Assembly (NCBI RefSeq): GCF_002237555.1
Contig: NZ_CP022540.1
Span: forward strand, 3,229,001-3,293,000
Source of the DNA: Antarctobacter heliothermus
GTDB taxonomy: Bacteria; Pseudomonadota; Alphaproteobacteria; Rhodobacterales; Rhodobacteraceae
DNA: 64,000 nt
Direction of reading: 5' to 3'
Each line of letters begins with the position of its first letter. Positions within the stretch are counted from its first letter, which is position 1. The notes beneath the pieces are model-generated. The model was given only the letters and a program-made list of their open reading frames with translations. It searched no databases and was not told the DNA's origin. This document shows positions 8,477-19,186 of this stretch, piece after piece. Position numbers and translations under genes: made by a program.

Positions 8477-9872
8477 TCAGAAACCGTCCAGATAGCCAGA
8501 CCGCTTTAGCTCGTCCCATATCTTTTGTTGTGCCTCCTCAAGTTGCTCCTTCAGGATGCCGTGGTCATAGGCGGAATTTGAAGAGCGAGGACCGGACCAC
8601 CCCCCCCAGGTCGTTGATATCGGCTTCATTGACGCGGGCGCGTCGGGCGACTGTGCGCCATGTGTGTCTGATCGAGTGAAGAGATAAGCGGTGATCTGTT
8701 CCGGGGCCGAGGACTTGGCGACGGAAACGTGTGAACCACTGTGAGACAGCCGCAGCCTTGCCGGAGGCCCCCCTGATGGGCCACTCAGGGAAGATACGAC
8801 CCGAAGGGTCATTGAGGGCGGCCCGCCGCTGTAGGAGCTCTCTGGCCTTTGCTGGGACAGGTACATACCGAAGCGCATTGCTGGTTTTGCCGTGGGTCAA
8901 ATAGAACCCCGATCCATCTTCCTCTGTGTTTTCGAGAGAGATTGTGGCCAGTTCATCGGCACGACAGCCTGTAACTATCGCAAGGCGGATCAGGTCGCCT
9001 TTGTGCGTTCCAGCCGGGGCTGCCCGCAATAGCTTCGAAAACTCCGGCGGCGTGAAATCCTCCCGTGTCGGTTGGTCGGGCCTTGATGCACGCGGCACTG
9101 ACTTCTGGAATATCCACGGGTTCTTATATCGGGCCATCGTGATCCGACGTTCGACTGCCCAAGCCCAGAATTGCGACAGAAGGGTGATGTTTTTCGACAC
9201 TGTCTTGTGAGACATACCCTGCGGTGATCGGGGAGATTTCTGGTCCGGCAAGTAGTCGTCGCGGAAGACACGGGCTGCATTTGGGGTCACGTCCTCCATG
9301 CAGGCAATGTTTTGATGGTCTTCAAGGAAAGCCCTGAGATGACCTACGGCGGTCTTAAGGTTGCCAACGGTGGTCAACGCAAGCGGCTTGAAGTTGCGGC
9401 GATTGCCGGGGCTACGCTCTTCGATGTAGCGATCCAAGGCCGTCGTGATCGGGTAGCCTTTGCCGAGCGCAACACGGTTGAAACTCCTGAGTTTGGTTTC
9501 AGGTACGCCTCGTTTTGCCGCTTCTTCCAGTTTGTCGGACAGGATCAGTTCGATGCCATGCTCTTCACTGTCATCATTGGCGATCATCTCTCGCCATTCT
9601 TCTGCGGAGCTAAGGGTGAAACGGCCCTCATCGGACAATTCGGCAGCGGCTTTCCGTATCTCGCCAAGGGCGATGTCGCGCCGCTTGCGGGCTTCGACAG
9701 GGTGGCGAGTGCCCAAACCCTTCTTCACCTCTTTTCCGAATGGCTTTCCGGTCAGCGGGGTGGGCTTACCGATCAACTCAGTGGGAGTGATCATGCGGAA
9801 CACCCAGCCGGTGCCGGGGCCGCGAGGTTGTACCAGATAGTTCATGTCCTCAGCCACCTTGTTGTGGTCCAT
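8477..9872 (-). pseudogene. Tyrosine site-specific integrase, frameshifted in a C8 run
   Basis: Island or phage-type integrase. The main frame carries a SAM-like core-binding region (LTTVGNLKTAVGHLRAFLE) and catalytic-domain motifs: arginine in TGCRADELATIS, beta-hairpin lysine in HGKTSNALRYVPV, and HSIRHTWRTVARRA. At 8600-8607 a run of eight C (eight G on the coding strand) shifts the frame after NDLGG and the protein would end at 8565 without its nucleophile. With one base fewer it continues WSGPRSSNSAYDHGI, supplying the active-site tyrosine, and ends at 8477. It may be a true lesion, a slippage-prone switch or a sequencing error. It begins about 65 bases from the 3' end of tRNA-Ser. Confidence 0.85.
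8600..8607. repeat. C8 homopolymer that sets the integrase reading frame
   Basis: Eight consecutive C (G on the coding strand) at the exact point where the integrase frame is lost. Seven would restore a full catalytic domain. Confidence 0.8.
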
Positions 9873-9936
9873 TATGGACAACGGCTTCTTGGATGTCGTG
9901 CTATTTTCCTCTTTGTCATCAGTAACTTAGATGAAA

Positions 9937-10026
9937 TGGCGGAGAGACAGGGATTCGAACCCTGGGTAGGCTTGCACCCACAACGGTTTTCGAGACCGCC
10001 CCGTTCGACCACTCCGGCACCTCTCC
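9937..10026 (-). tRNA. tRNA-Ser (anticodon CGA)
   Basis: A 90-base tRNA on the minus strand. The acceptor stem is GGAGAGG at 10020-10026 pairing with the 3' strand beside discriminator G (9940), and CCA is encoded at 9937-9939. The anticodon stem GCGGT/ACCGT encloses the loop CTCGAAA, giving anticodon CGA. The T-arm GGTTCGAATCC is canonical and a long variable arm typical of serine tRNAs is present. Its 3' end faces the integrase gene, the classic attachment arrangement; no second copy of the 3' end is visible in the window. Confidence 0.95.
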
Positions 10027-10228
10027 GCGGGGGTCTTGGTAGCGGGGCGTTTAGCCAATTCGTTGACGCTTCGCAACAGGGAAAAGGCAGGTTCTGGGCG
10101 ACCCGTGCATTTTCGGGTCTTCGCGGTGGGTGCAAGAGGCGCATCGTCGCCGGGCATTGCGCTGTGAGGTTGTTGCGCGCCACTGAGTGCCCTACCTGTT
10201 GACCAGTCCCGTCATCTCTGAGGAACCC

Positions 10229-11083
10229 ATGGACCAGATTTCCCCGTTTTCTGCGGCTGTGGCCGCCCACCGCCTGTTGTTGGGCGCTCTTGCCCTGCTG
10301 ACCTGCCTTGTGGTTGCGCCTCCGGTGCGTGCCGAGCGGGTTGATGACCTGATGGATGCGCTACAGGTCGAATCCATGCTTGGCATCATGCGGACAGAGG
10401 GCCTGTCCTATGGGGAAGAGCTTGCAGCCGACATGTTGCCAGGCGGCAGTTCTGCGCCTTGGCGGGATTCATTGTCGCAAATCTACGACGCAGACAGAAT
10501 GCGCGACGTCGTGCGGAGCGGATTCGCAGAGACCTTTGACGGCACCGATCCCGACCCCTTGATCGCATTCTTTTCGTCTGATCTGGGTCAGCGCGTTGTC
10601 CAACTGGAACTGGCGGCCCGAGAAGCCATGGTGGATGACGCGGTCGAAGAGGCTGCGCGAGAGGCCTATCAGGACTTGAAAGGCGACGAAGACCCGCGGC
10701 TTGATCAGTTGCGCCGTTTTGTCGAGGTCAACGACCTGCTGGAGGCCAATGTCACCGGCGCGCTGAATGCATCGTTCAAATTCTATTCCGGGCTGGTCGA
10801 TGGCGGCGGCCTGCGAATGTCAGAAGGCGATATTCTGTCTGACGTCTGGTCCCAGGAGGAAGACACCCGTATGGATACCCGCGAATGGCTCTATGCCTAT
10901 CTGCTGTTGGCCTATGAGCCATTGGAGGATGAGGAACTGGAAGCCTATATTGCCTTGTCCGAAACATCGCAGGGGCGCGCGCTGAACAGGGCTCTTTTTG
11001 CCGGTTTCAATGCGATGTACGATGAGATTTCTTACGCGCTTGGCCTAGCGGCGGCGCAGCAGATGAAACAGCAAGAGCTTTGA
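10229..11083 (+). CDS. DUF2059-type secreted protein
   Basis: Exported protein of 284 residues and unknown function. An N-terminal signal peptide is visible (hydrophobic LLLGALALLTCLVVA ending near VRA). The body is acidic and alpha-helical, with a segment of the DUF2059 type (DPLIAFFSSDLGQRVVQLELAAREAM; LEAYIALSETSQGRALNRALFAGF). The ATG at 10229 is chosen because GAGGA lies just upstream; the longer frame from 10187 has no such site. It stands alone between tRNA-Ser and rplU and ends before a hairpin with a T-run at 11184-11206. Confidence 0.75.
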   Translation: MDQISPFSAAVAAHRLLLGALALLTCLVVAPPVRAERVDDLMDALQVESMLGIMRTEGLSYGEELAADMLPGGSSAPWRDSLSQIYDADRMRDVVRSGFAETFDGTDPDPLIAFFSSDLGQRVVQLELAAREAMVDDAVEEAAREAYQDLKGDEDPRLDQLRRFVEVNDLLEANVTGALNASFKFYSGLVDGGGLRMSEGDILSDVWSQEEDTRMDTREWLYAYLLLAYEPLEDEELEAYIALSETSQGRALNRALFAGFNAMYDEISYALGLAAAQQMKQQEL

Positions 11084-11183
11084 GCGACGAGCCCGGCGAA
11101 AATGGCCGCGACGCTGGTCCGGGGACTGAACAATCGCTTGACAAGGACGCGGCCACCGGACCATAAGCCGCGCACGAGAAAGA

Positions 11184-11206
11184 CGGGGCTTTGGTCCCGC
11201 CTTTTT
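11184..11206 (+). terminator. Intrinsic terminator after the DUF2059 gene
   Basis: Stem CGGGGC/GTCCCG (one G-T pair) with loop TTTG, followed by CC and five T. It lies 100 bases after the DUF2059 stop and before rplU. Confidence 0.55.
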
Positions 11207-11315
11207 GTATTGTAAACGAACGTCCCTGAGGGGCGCGCTGTTCGGGGCGGGGTCTGGACCCCATGAACTCCTGCAAGGGGGCCAAAGAACGCGGCAGAAA
11301 AAGGAAAGACGCACC

Positions 11316-12029
11316 ATGTTCGCGGTGATGAAGACCGGCGGCAAACAGTATAAGGTTCAGTCGGGCGATACGCTCCGGGTTGAAAAGCTGGCCGCAGATG
11401 CGGGTGAAACCGTACAATTCAATGACATTCTCATGCTGGGCGGCGACACCACCGTCGTCGGCGCGCCGACCGTGGCCGGTGCCGCAGTGCAGGCCGAGGT
11501 GATCGACCAAGTGAAGGGCGAAAAGCTTATTCACTTTGTGAAGCGCCGCCGTAAGCATGGCTCGCAGCGTACCAAAGGCCACCGCCAGCAGTTGACGCTG
11601 GTCCGCGTGACCGACATCCTCTCCGAAGGTGGGGACAAGACCGGCGTCAAGGCCGCCATCGGTGCAGGTTCCGTTTCGGCAGTTGCCGTTGAAGCAGCTG
11701 CTCCGGCCAAGAAGGCCGCACCCGCCGCGAAAAAGGCTGCGCCTGCCGCGAAACAGGCAGAACCCGCCACCGAAGTTGAAGGCGTCAAGCCCGCCAACCT
11801 GCTGACCGAGGCCCGTGGTGGCAAGCCAGACGATCTGAAAAAGATTTCTGGTGTTGGTCCCAAGCTGGAAGGTCTGCTGCACGAAAACGGTGTCTTCCAC
11901 TTTGACCAGGTCGCCGCTTGGGATGCTGCAGAGATTGCCTATATGGATGACAAGCTGTCGTTCAAAGGCCGCATTGAGCGCGACAACTGGATCGAACAGG
12001 CGAAGACTTTCGCCGCAGAACAGGAGTAA
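11316..12029 (+). CDS. rplU: 50S ribosomal protein L21 with C-terminal helix-hairpin-helix extension
   Basis: Residues 1-103 are standard L21 (MFAVMKTGGKQYKV at the start; the GEKLIHFVKRRRKHG rRNA-binding region; KGHRQQLTLV). Typical L21 is about 100 residues, whereas this one is 237. Residues about 115-155 form an Ala/Lys/Pro-rich linker with AAPAAKKAAPAAKQ-type repeats. Residues about 165-237 (GKPDDLKKISGVGPKLEGL, FDQVAAW, WIEQAKTFA) form a helix-hairpin-helix domain like that seen at the end of some alphaproteobacterial NuoE proteins. Extended L21 proteins are known in Rhodobacteraceae. The ATG at 11316 is preceded by AAGGAAAGACG. rpmA follows after six bases. Confidence 0.95.
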   Translation: MFAVMKTGGKQYKVQSGDTLRVEKLAADAGETVQFNDILMLGGDTTVVGAPTVAGAAVQAEVIDQVKGEKLIHFVKRRRKHGSQRTKGHRQQLTLVRVTDILSEGGDKTGVKAAIGAGSVSAVAVEAAAPAKKAAPAAKKAAPAAKQAEPATEVEGVKPANLLTEARGGKPDDLKKISGVGPKLEGLLHENGVFHFDQVAAWDAAEIAYMDDKLSFKGRIERDNWIEQAKTFAAEQE

Positions 12030-12035
12030 CACCCC

Positions 12036-12305
12036 ATGGCACACAAAAAAGCTGGCGGTTCCTCCCGCAACGGACGCGACTCTGCCGGACGCCGCCTTGG
12101 CGTCAAACTCTACGGCGGTCAGGCTGCGATCCCCGGCAACATCATCGTGCGTCAGCGCGGCACCAAGTTTTGGCCGGGCGAAGGCGTGGGCATGGGCAAG
12201 GATCACACGATCTTTGCAACCGTCGAAGGCGGCGTGACCTTCCACAAGGGCCTCAAGGGCCGCACGTTTATTTCGGTGCTTCCAGTGGCGGAAGCCGCAG
12301 AGTAA
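12036..12305 (+). CDS. rpmA: 50S ribosomal protein L27
   Basis: L27 of 89 residues, located near the peptidyl-transferase centre of the large subunit. The N-terminus [16 protein letters not shown] and the signature [19 protein letters not shown] are diagnostic. No N-terminal cleavable extension of the Firmicutes type is present. The order rplU-rpmA and, after a GNAT gene, obgE is conserved in many bacteria. A 10-bp hairpin (GGGGATCGGC with GCCGGTCCCC) at about 12334-12359 follows and may attenuate transcription. Confidence 0.97.
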   Translation: MAHKKAGGSSRNGRDSAGRRLGVKLYGGQAAIPGNIIVRQRGTKFWPGEGVGMGKDHTIFATVEGGVTFHKGLKGRTFISVLPVAEAAE

Positions 12306-12333
12306 CGCCGAACACAATGTCACGGAAGCGGAC

Positions 12334-12359
12334 AGGGGATCGGCGGCTGCGCCGGTCCC
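12334..12359 (+). terminator. Hairpin between rpmA and the GNAT gene
   Basis: Arms GGGGATCGGC and GCCGGTCCCC (one non-Watson-Crick pair) around loop GGCTGC. No clear T-run follows, so this is a possible attenuator or processing hairpin rather than a strong terminator. Confidence 0.35.
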
Positions 12360-12461
12360 CTTGCCATTTTCCGGGCTCCGGATCGACTGCGCCGAAAATC
12401 AAGACGCCCTGCAAGGCGCAGGTGCCGTCGATCCCCGCCGTTGCACAGGAGGAGAGTGCAG

Positions 12462-13001
12462 ATGGTCCTAGATACCACCGACAACCAGCCCATCGTGGCA
12501 ACAGAACGGTTTGATTTGCGCCCGGTGCGCCAGTCCGACATCGGGTTGATGGAACATTACACCCGTGACGAACGGGTCGCGCGTATGACCACGTCCATCC
12601 CGCATCCATTGCCGCCCGGTGCGACCGAAGGGTTTGTCACCCGCGCCACCTCACCCGACCGGAGTGAGGATGTCTGGGCGATGGATGCCACCAAGGTCGG
12701 CGGGTCCGAACTGATGGGGCTGATCTCGCTGGAGCGGATGGACCGCAATCAGTCCGAAGTTGGCTATTGGGTGGCGCCAGCGTTCTGGAACACCGGGCTG
12801 GCCTCAGAGGCGGTGCGCGCACTGGTTGAGGCAAATCCGATGGGCAACGCCACCATGTTTGCCTCTGTTTTTCAGGACAACGCGGCCTCGGCCCGGGTGC
12901 TGGTAAACTGCGGGTTTGAGTACATCGGCGATGCCGAAGCCTATTCCGTCGCGCGCCAGTCCAAGGTGCCGACCTGGACCTATATTCGAAAACTGGGCTG
13001 A
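12462..13001 (+). CDS. GNAT N-acetyltransferase, RimJ/RimL-like
   Basis: Acetyltransferase of 179 residues. The start of the fold (TERFDLRPVRQSDIGLM), the acetyl-CoA region (EVGYWVAPAFWNTGLASEAVRALVE) and ASARVLVNCGFEYIGDAE fit the RimJ/RimL family, which acetylates N-terminal residues of ribosomal or other proteins or small molecules. The substrate cannot be told from sequence. The ATG at 12462 is preceded by AGGAGGAG. It lies between rpmA and obgE, as in several Rhodobacteraceae, so co-expression with ribosome genes is likely. Confidence 0.85.
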   Translation: MVLDTTDNQPIVATERFDLRPVRQSDIGLMEHYTRDERVARMTTSIPHPLPPGATEGFVTRATSPDRSEDVWAMDATKVGGSELMGLISLERMDRNQSEVGYWVAPAFWNTGLASEAVRALVEANPMGNATMFASVFQDNAASARVLVNCGFEYIGDAEAYSVARQSKVPTWTYIRKLG

Positions 13002-13073
13002 TCGCGTCGGAGTGTCCGGCACGGCGGTCCGCGCATAGCGGGGGCGCTTGAGCGCCCTCGGAAACCACGGTAA

Positions 13074-15250
<2,177 letters not shown>

Positions 15251-15323
15251 CGTCACGCTTTGACCGTTCTGCTTCTTCTCTCTAGAAATACACATATCCA
15301 CCATTGGCCAGAGGGTTCTTCCG

Positions 15324-16589
15324 ATGAAAGATCTCGATAACATTCCCGCCCTGATGCAAGACATCGGTGAAAAAGCGCGCGCCGCCGCTGCGGATCTGGC
15401 TTTTGCCCCAGCCGAGCAAAAGCGCAAGGCGCTGGAGAGTGCCGCCGACGCTGTCTGGGCATCGCGCGCGCAGATCATCGAGGCGAACGCCCGTGATCTG
15501 GACTATGGCCGCCAAAAAGACCTGTCCAAGGCGATGATGGACCGGTTGATGCTGGATGAGACACGCATTCAGGGGATCTGTGACAGCCTACGCTCTGTCG
15601 CGGCGCAAGAGGATCCTGTGGGGGCTGTCATGGCCGAATGGGATCGGCCCACGGGTCTGCACATCCAGCGCGTGTGCACGCCGCTGGGGGTTGTCGGTGT
15701 GATCTACGAATCGCGCCCCAACGTTACAGCGGATGCCGGTGCTCTGTGCCTCAAGGCCGGGAATGCGGTGATCCTGCGCGGCGGGTCTGAGAGCTTTCAT
15801 TCGTCCGGCGCAATCCACGCTTGTCTCGTTGAGGGGCTGCGCGCTGCGGGTCTTCCGGAGACGGCAATCCAGCTGGTGCCGACTCGGGACCGCGCTGCGG
15901 TCAGCGAAATGCTGAAGATGACCGACTATATCGACGTCATTGTGCCGCGCGGCGGCAAGGGCTTGGTGGGTCTGGTGCAGCGTGAGGCGCGGGTGCCGGT
16001 CTTTGCCCATCTTGAGGGGATCGTTCACATCTACATCGACAAGGACGCCGATCCGGTCAAGGCGCTGTCCGTCGTCAAGAACGCCAAAACCCGGCGCACC
16101 GGCATTTGCGGCGCGGCTGAATGCCTGCTGATCCACCGCGATGTGGCCGAAACCATCGGCCAAGGAGTGATCCGCACGCTGCTGGAGGCGGATGTCGAGG
16201 TGCGCGCCGATGCCGAATTGCAGGTGATCCCCGGAACCGTTCCGGCCACGTCCGAGGACTGGGGGCACGAATACCTAGACAGCATCATCGCCGCGCGGGT
16301 CGTGGATGACATCGACGCCGCTATTGCACATATCCGCCAGTATGGATCGAACCACACCGACTGTATCCTGACAGAGGATGACGCCACCGCCGCAAGGTTC
16401 TTTGAGCGGCTCGATTCGGCGATCCTGATGCGCAACGCCTCGACTCAGTTCGCGGATGGCGGTGAGTTCGGCATGGGGGCGGAAATCGGCATCGCCACCG
16501 GCAAGATGCACGCGCGTGGCCCGGTGGGTGCAGAGCAACTGACCAGCTTCAAGTACCTTGTGACCGGGGATGGCACAGTGCGGGCCTAA
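15324..16589 (+). CDS. proA: Gamma-glutamyl phosphate reductase
   Basis: Second step of proline synthesis: NADPH-dependent reduction of gamma-glutamyl phosphate to the semialdehyde. It has 421 residues. The aldehyde dehydrogenase fold is evident, with [23 protein letters not shown], the catalytic cysteine region [15 protein letters not shown] and [18 protein letters not shown] sequence near the end (here [21 protein letters not shown]). Full length. The stop codon lies inside a hairpin at 16580-16599 that separates it from convergent chpT. Confidence 0.97.
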   Translation: MKDLDNIPALMQDIGEKARAAAADLAFAPAEQKRKALESAADAVWASRAQIIEANARDLDYGRQKDLSKAMMDRLMLDETRIQGICDSLRSVAAQEDPVGAVMAEWDRPTGLHIQRVCTPLGVVGVIYESRPNVTADAGALCLKAGNAVILRGGSESFHSSGAIHACLVEGLRAAGLPETAIQLVPTRDRAAVSEMLKMTDYIDVIVPRGGKGLVGLVQREARVPVFAHLEGIVHIYIDKDADPVKALSVVKNAKTRRTGICGAAECLLIHRDVAETIGQGVIRTLLEADVEVRADAELQVIPGTVPATSEDWGHEYLDSIIAARVVDDIDAAIAHIRQYGSNHTDCILTEDDATAARFFERLDSAILMRNASTQFADGGEFGMGAEIGIATGKMHARGPVGAEQLTSFKYLVTGDGTVRA

Positions 16590-16599
16590 TCAGGCCCGC
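16580..16599. terminator. Hairpin at the proA/chpT convergence
   Basis: A perfect 8-bp stem GCGGGCCT/AGGCCCGC with loop AATC overlaps the proA stop codon. There is no T-run. It may protect the 3' end or terminate with a factor. Confidence 0.45.
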
Positions 16600-16618
16600 A
16601 GCTGAGGCAGGTGAGGGG

Positions 16619-17224
16619 TCAGGCAATCTTTAGTAAGATGGTGTCGTCGCGCAGGGTTGCAAAGAGCTTGTGCCCCGCCGCCTCTGCCAGGATCGCCAAC
16701 AGGGCGAAATGGACACGGTTGGCTGGGGGCTCTTCCAGCGCGGCACTGCCGTTCAGATGATCCCACAACGGCTGGTCAACCGTCAGTCGCGGGCCACTGG
16801 CACTCAGCGCCCAACCGGCGGCGTCCCGATCAAACCGGACCGTGCCGCCGGCCGGCAGCGCAGTTTCGCAGCACAGATAGGCCAGAAAGGCCAGTTGCAC
16901 CTCAATACGGGGAAGATCGTCCTGCGGCATCCAGTCCGTCCGCAGCTTGCCGCCCTTGCCGAGGGCTGTCAGGGTGGACATGATCTCACGGCGGCCCATC
17001 ATCTGTTGGGGGCCTGCCAGACCAAAGGCGACCCGGAAAAAACGGATGCGGGCCGCGGCGCTTTCGCAGCTTTCCTGGATCAGCGCCATTTCCGGGCTGG
17101 TGTCCGCAGGACCGGACAGGGCGATCAGTTCCAGGCCGTTCTGGATGGCGCCGATGGGGCTGATAAGGTCGTGGCATAGGCGCGACCCGACAAGAGCGGC
17201 AAGATTTGCGCGGGGCTCGGACAT
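16619..17224 (-). CDS. chpT: Histidine phosphotransferase ChpT
   Basis: Relays phosphate from the CckA hybrid kinase to the response regulators CtrA and CpdR in alphaproteobacteria. It has 201 residues. The phospho-accepting histidine is in SRLCHDLISPIGAIQNGLEL (about His18), followed by a second helix of the dimerisation domain and a degenerate ATPase-like C-terminal domain, as in Caulobacter ChpT. The ATG at 17222-17224 is preceded by GGAG. It is divergent from a DUF3553 gene with only 28 bases between starts, so the two share a promoter region. CtrA-type boxes occur elsewhere in the window at 35728-35753. Confidence 0.88.
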   Translation of the reverse strand: MSEPRANLAALVGSRLCHDLISPIGAIQNGLELIALSGPADTSPEMALIQESCESAAARIRFFRVAFGLAGPQQMMGRREIMSTLTALGKGGKLRTDWMPQDDLPRIEVQLAFLAYLCCETALPAGGTVRFDRDAAGWALSASGPRLTVDQPLWDHLNGSAALEEPPANRVHFALLAILAEAAGHKLFATLRDDTILLKIA

Positions 17225-17252
17225 GTCTGGCTCCGTTCTGGAGGGAATTGGA

Positions 17253-17435
17253 ATGGCGGATCTCAACTCTTTACTTGAACCGGGGATGCTGGTCCGGCAC
17301 CCGGACCAGCCCGATTGGGGCACTGGCCAGGTTCAGTCGAACATCGGAGGCCGGATTACTGTCAATTTTCGGGAAGAAGGCAAGGTCGTGATCGACGGTG
17401 CCCGCGTGTCTCTCCTCCCGGTGTACGATGGTTAA
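17253..17435 (+). CDS. DUF3553 small protein
   Basis: Sixty-residue protein (MADLNSLLEPGMLVRHPDQP to LLPVYDG). The pattern of a small beta-barrel with LVRHPDQPDWGTGQVQSNIGGRITVNFREEGK matches the DUF3553 family, related to the KOW-like or CarD-like folds found in transcription proteins. Function unknown. GGAGGGAATTGGA precedes the ATG at 17253. It is divergent from chpT, and its stop codon overlaps a GGTTAAC half-site that may serve the next gene. Confidence 0.75.
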   Translation: MADLNSLLEPGMLVRHPDQPDWGTGQVQSNIGGRITVNFREEGKVVIDGARVSLLPVYDG

Positions 17436-17466
17436 CGTATTCCAACACAGGTTGAGGAATGGTTAA
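17432..17466. promoter_or_regulatory. Two GGTTAAC half-sites upstream of olsB
   Basis: ATGGTTAAC occurs at 17428-17436 and AATGGTTAACC at 17459-17468. Each resembles a CtrA half-site (TTAACCAT in reverse), but the spacing is not the full TTAA-N7-TTAA. Weak candidate. Confidence 0.3.
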
Positions 17467-17559
17467 CCAGTGTCGCACTACCACGGGAAACATTGCACTC
17501 CAACGGCGGCTTGCCTATGACCACCAGACATCAGGCGGCCAGACGCGGGGGACAAAAGT

Positions 17560-18312
17560 GTGACAGAGGCCTTCACGGTCCGGCTTGCGGAAAACGCCAG
17601 GGATATCGAGGCGGCGCAACGCCTGCGCTATGAGGTGTTCGTGGCGGAACTGGGGGGCGATGGCGCGCTGGTCGATCATGAGGCACGTCTGGAACGGGAC
17701 AGGTTCGATCCGTTTTTCGACCATCTTCTGATATGCGACAATCTGCGCGACAATGCGGTTGTCGGGGTCTACCGCGTCCTGCGCGAGGATCAGGCCAAGG
17801 CCGCAGGACAATTCTATTCTGAAGATGAATATGACCTGACCGCGCTCAAAAGCAGTGGCCGCAGGCTGCTGGAATTGGGCCGCTCCTGTCTGCACCGCGA
17901 CTACCGTGGCGGGCCGGCCATGTTTCTCCTGTGGCAGGGCTTGGGTAAATACGTTCGGGAACATAGCATTGAGGTGCTGTTTGGCGTGGCCAGCTTTCAT
18001 GGCATCGACGTGAACAAAATGGCCGAACCACTGTCCTTGCTGCACCATCGCCATTTGTCCCCGGCAGAACTGCGCCCGCGCGCGCGCGAGTTTCAGTCCA
18101 TGGACTTGATGCCAGAGGATCAGATCGACCGCCGCCGCGCCATGCTGCAGGTTCCCGCGCTGATCAAAGCCTATCTGCGCTTGGGAGGATGTGTTGGCGA
18201 TGGGGCCTTTATTGATCGTGATTTCAACACGGTAGACGTCTGCCTTGTGATGGACACGGAACGGATGAACGACCGCCAGCGCGCCCGGTATACTCAGGAT
18301 CGCGGCCGGTGA
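17560..18312 (+). CDS. olsB: L-ornithine N-alpha-acyltransferase (OlsB, GNAT fold)
   Basis: First step of ornithine-lipid synthesis: transfers a 3-hydroxyacyl group from acyl-ACP to ornithine, giving lyso-ornithine lipid. It has 250 residues. The N-terminus resembles hemolysin/autoinducer-synthase-type GNATs (RLRYEVFVAELG; LELGRSCLHRDYRGGPAMFLLWQGL; ASFHGIDVNKMAEPLSLLHH; YLRLGGCVGDGAFIDRDFNTVDVCLVM), as in OlsB. It starts with GTG after GGGGGAC. The acyltransferase olsA follows after seven bases, completing the pathway. These phosphorus-free lipids are typical of marine alphaproteobacteria, often under phosphate limitation; no Pho box was identified. Confidence 0.9.
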   Translation: MTEAFTVRLAENARDIEAAQRLRYEVFVAELGGDGALVDHEARLERDRFDPFFDHLLICDNLRDNAVVGVYRVLREDQAKAAGQFYSEDEYDLTALKSSGRRLLELGRSCLHRDYRGGPAMFLLWQGLGKYVREHSIEVLFGVASFHGIDVNKMAEPLSLLHHRHLSPAELRPRAREFQSMDLMPEDQIDRRRAMLQVPALIKAYLRLGGCVGDGAFIDRDFNTVDVCLVMDTERMNDRQRARYTQDRGR

Positions 18313-18319
18313 GACGGGC

Positions 18320-19168
18320 ATGAGTCAGACGTGGGAGGGGGCTGACCCGCCCGACTTGCCGCCGATCGATGCTCTGGGATGGCTATTGGTCGCCCTGCGA
18401 GCGCCCGTCATGGTGGTGGTGATATTCGGGTGTCTGGGCCTGCTGTTGCTGGCGCGGCTGATAGAGCGGCCACTGTTTGGTGCGCGCCGCCCGGTGACAC
18501 CTTTGATCACGCAATTTGTCTGCCGCACGGTGCTTGTTATTATGGGGTTGCCAGTTGAAGTGCGCGGTCAGCCCATGACAGGGCCGGGCGCTGTGGTGGC
18601 CAATCACACGTCATGGCTCGATATTTTTGTGCTCAACAGCCGTAAGACGATCTACTTCGTCTCCAAGGCAGAGGTGTCGGGCTGGCCGGGCATCGGCTGG
18701 CTGGCGCGGGCGACGGGGACGGTGTTCATCAACCGCGACCGGCGTGAGGCGCGAGCGCAGACAGAGGTGTTCGAGGACCGTTTGCTACAGGGGCACCGGC
18801 TGCTGTTTTTCCCGGAAGGGACATCGACGGACGGACTGCGGGTCTTGCCGTTCAAGACCACGCTGTTCGCGGCCTTTTTTTCGGACAAACTGCGACACCA
18901 GATGCAGATTCAGCCGGTCAGCGTGGTCTACCACGCCCCGCCGGGCACGAATCCGCGTTTCTACGGTTGGTGGGGCGAGATGGAGTTCGGCCCCTCGCTG
19001 TTACGGATTCTGGCACAGCGGCGGCAGGGCCGCGTTGTGTTGGTGTATCATCCTGCCTTGCGGGTGGATGATTATGCCAATCGCAAGAGCCTGGCGCGTG
19101 CGCTGGAAACGCAGGTTCAGGATGGACACATCGCGGAACTGGGGCCACTTGATCCCGAAATGAGCTGA
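18320..19168 (+). CDS. olsA: Lyso-ornithine lipid O-acyltransferase (OlsA)
   Basis: Second step of ornithine-lipid synthesis: adds a fatty acyl group to the hydroxyl of lyso-ornithine lipid at the inner membrane. It has 282 residues. A membrane segment lies at about 27-47. The plsC-type acyltransferase motifs are present: NHTSWLD at about 95-101, FINRDRRE near 136-143 and FPEGTSTDG at about 164-172. In sequence alone it could be a general 1-acylglycerol-3-phosphate acyltransferase; placement after olsB favours OlsA. It converges on the thiE-like gene across a hairpin. Confidence 0.88.
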   Translation: MSQTWEGADPPDLPPIDALGWLLVALRAPVMVVVIFGCLGLLLLARLIERPLFGARRPVTPLITQFVCRTVLVIMGLPVEVRGQPMTGPGAVVANHTSWLDIFVLNSRKTIYFVSKAEVSGWPGIGWLARATGTVFINRDRREARAQTEVFEDRLLQGHRLLFFPEGTSTDGLRVLPFKTTLFAAFFSDKLRHQMQIQPVSVVYHAPPGTNPRFYGWWGEMEFGPSLLRILAQRRQGRVVLVYHPALRVDDYANRKSLARALETQVQDGHIAELGPLDPEMS

Positions 19169-19186
19169 CGGGCGGGCCGCGTCAGC
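19164..19186. terminator. Hairpin between convergent olsA and thiE-like gene
   Basis: Arms GCTGACG and CGTCAGC around a 9-base loop lie exactly across the gene ends. There is no T-run. Confidence 0.45.

Noticed and set aside
11084..11315. L21 leader (autoregulatory RNA) before rplU
   Set aside because: Only a terminator-like hairpin is evident; the described L21 leader motif could not be matched by eye.
11007..12323. 438-codon minus-strand frame over rplU and rpmA
   Set aside because: Antisense shadow of two ribosomal protein genes.
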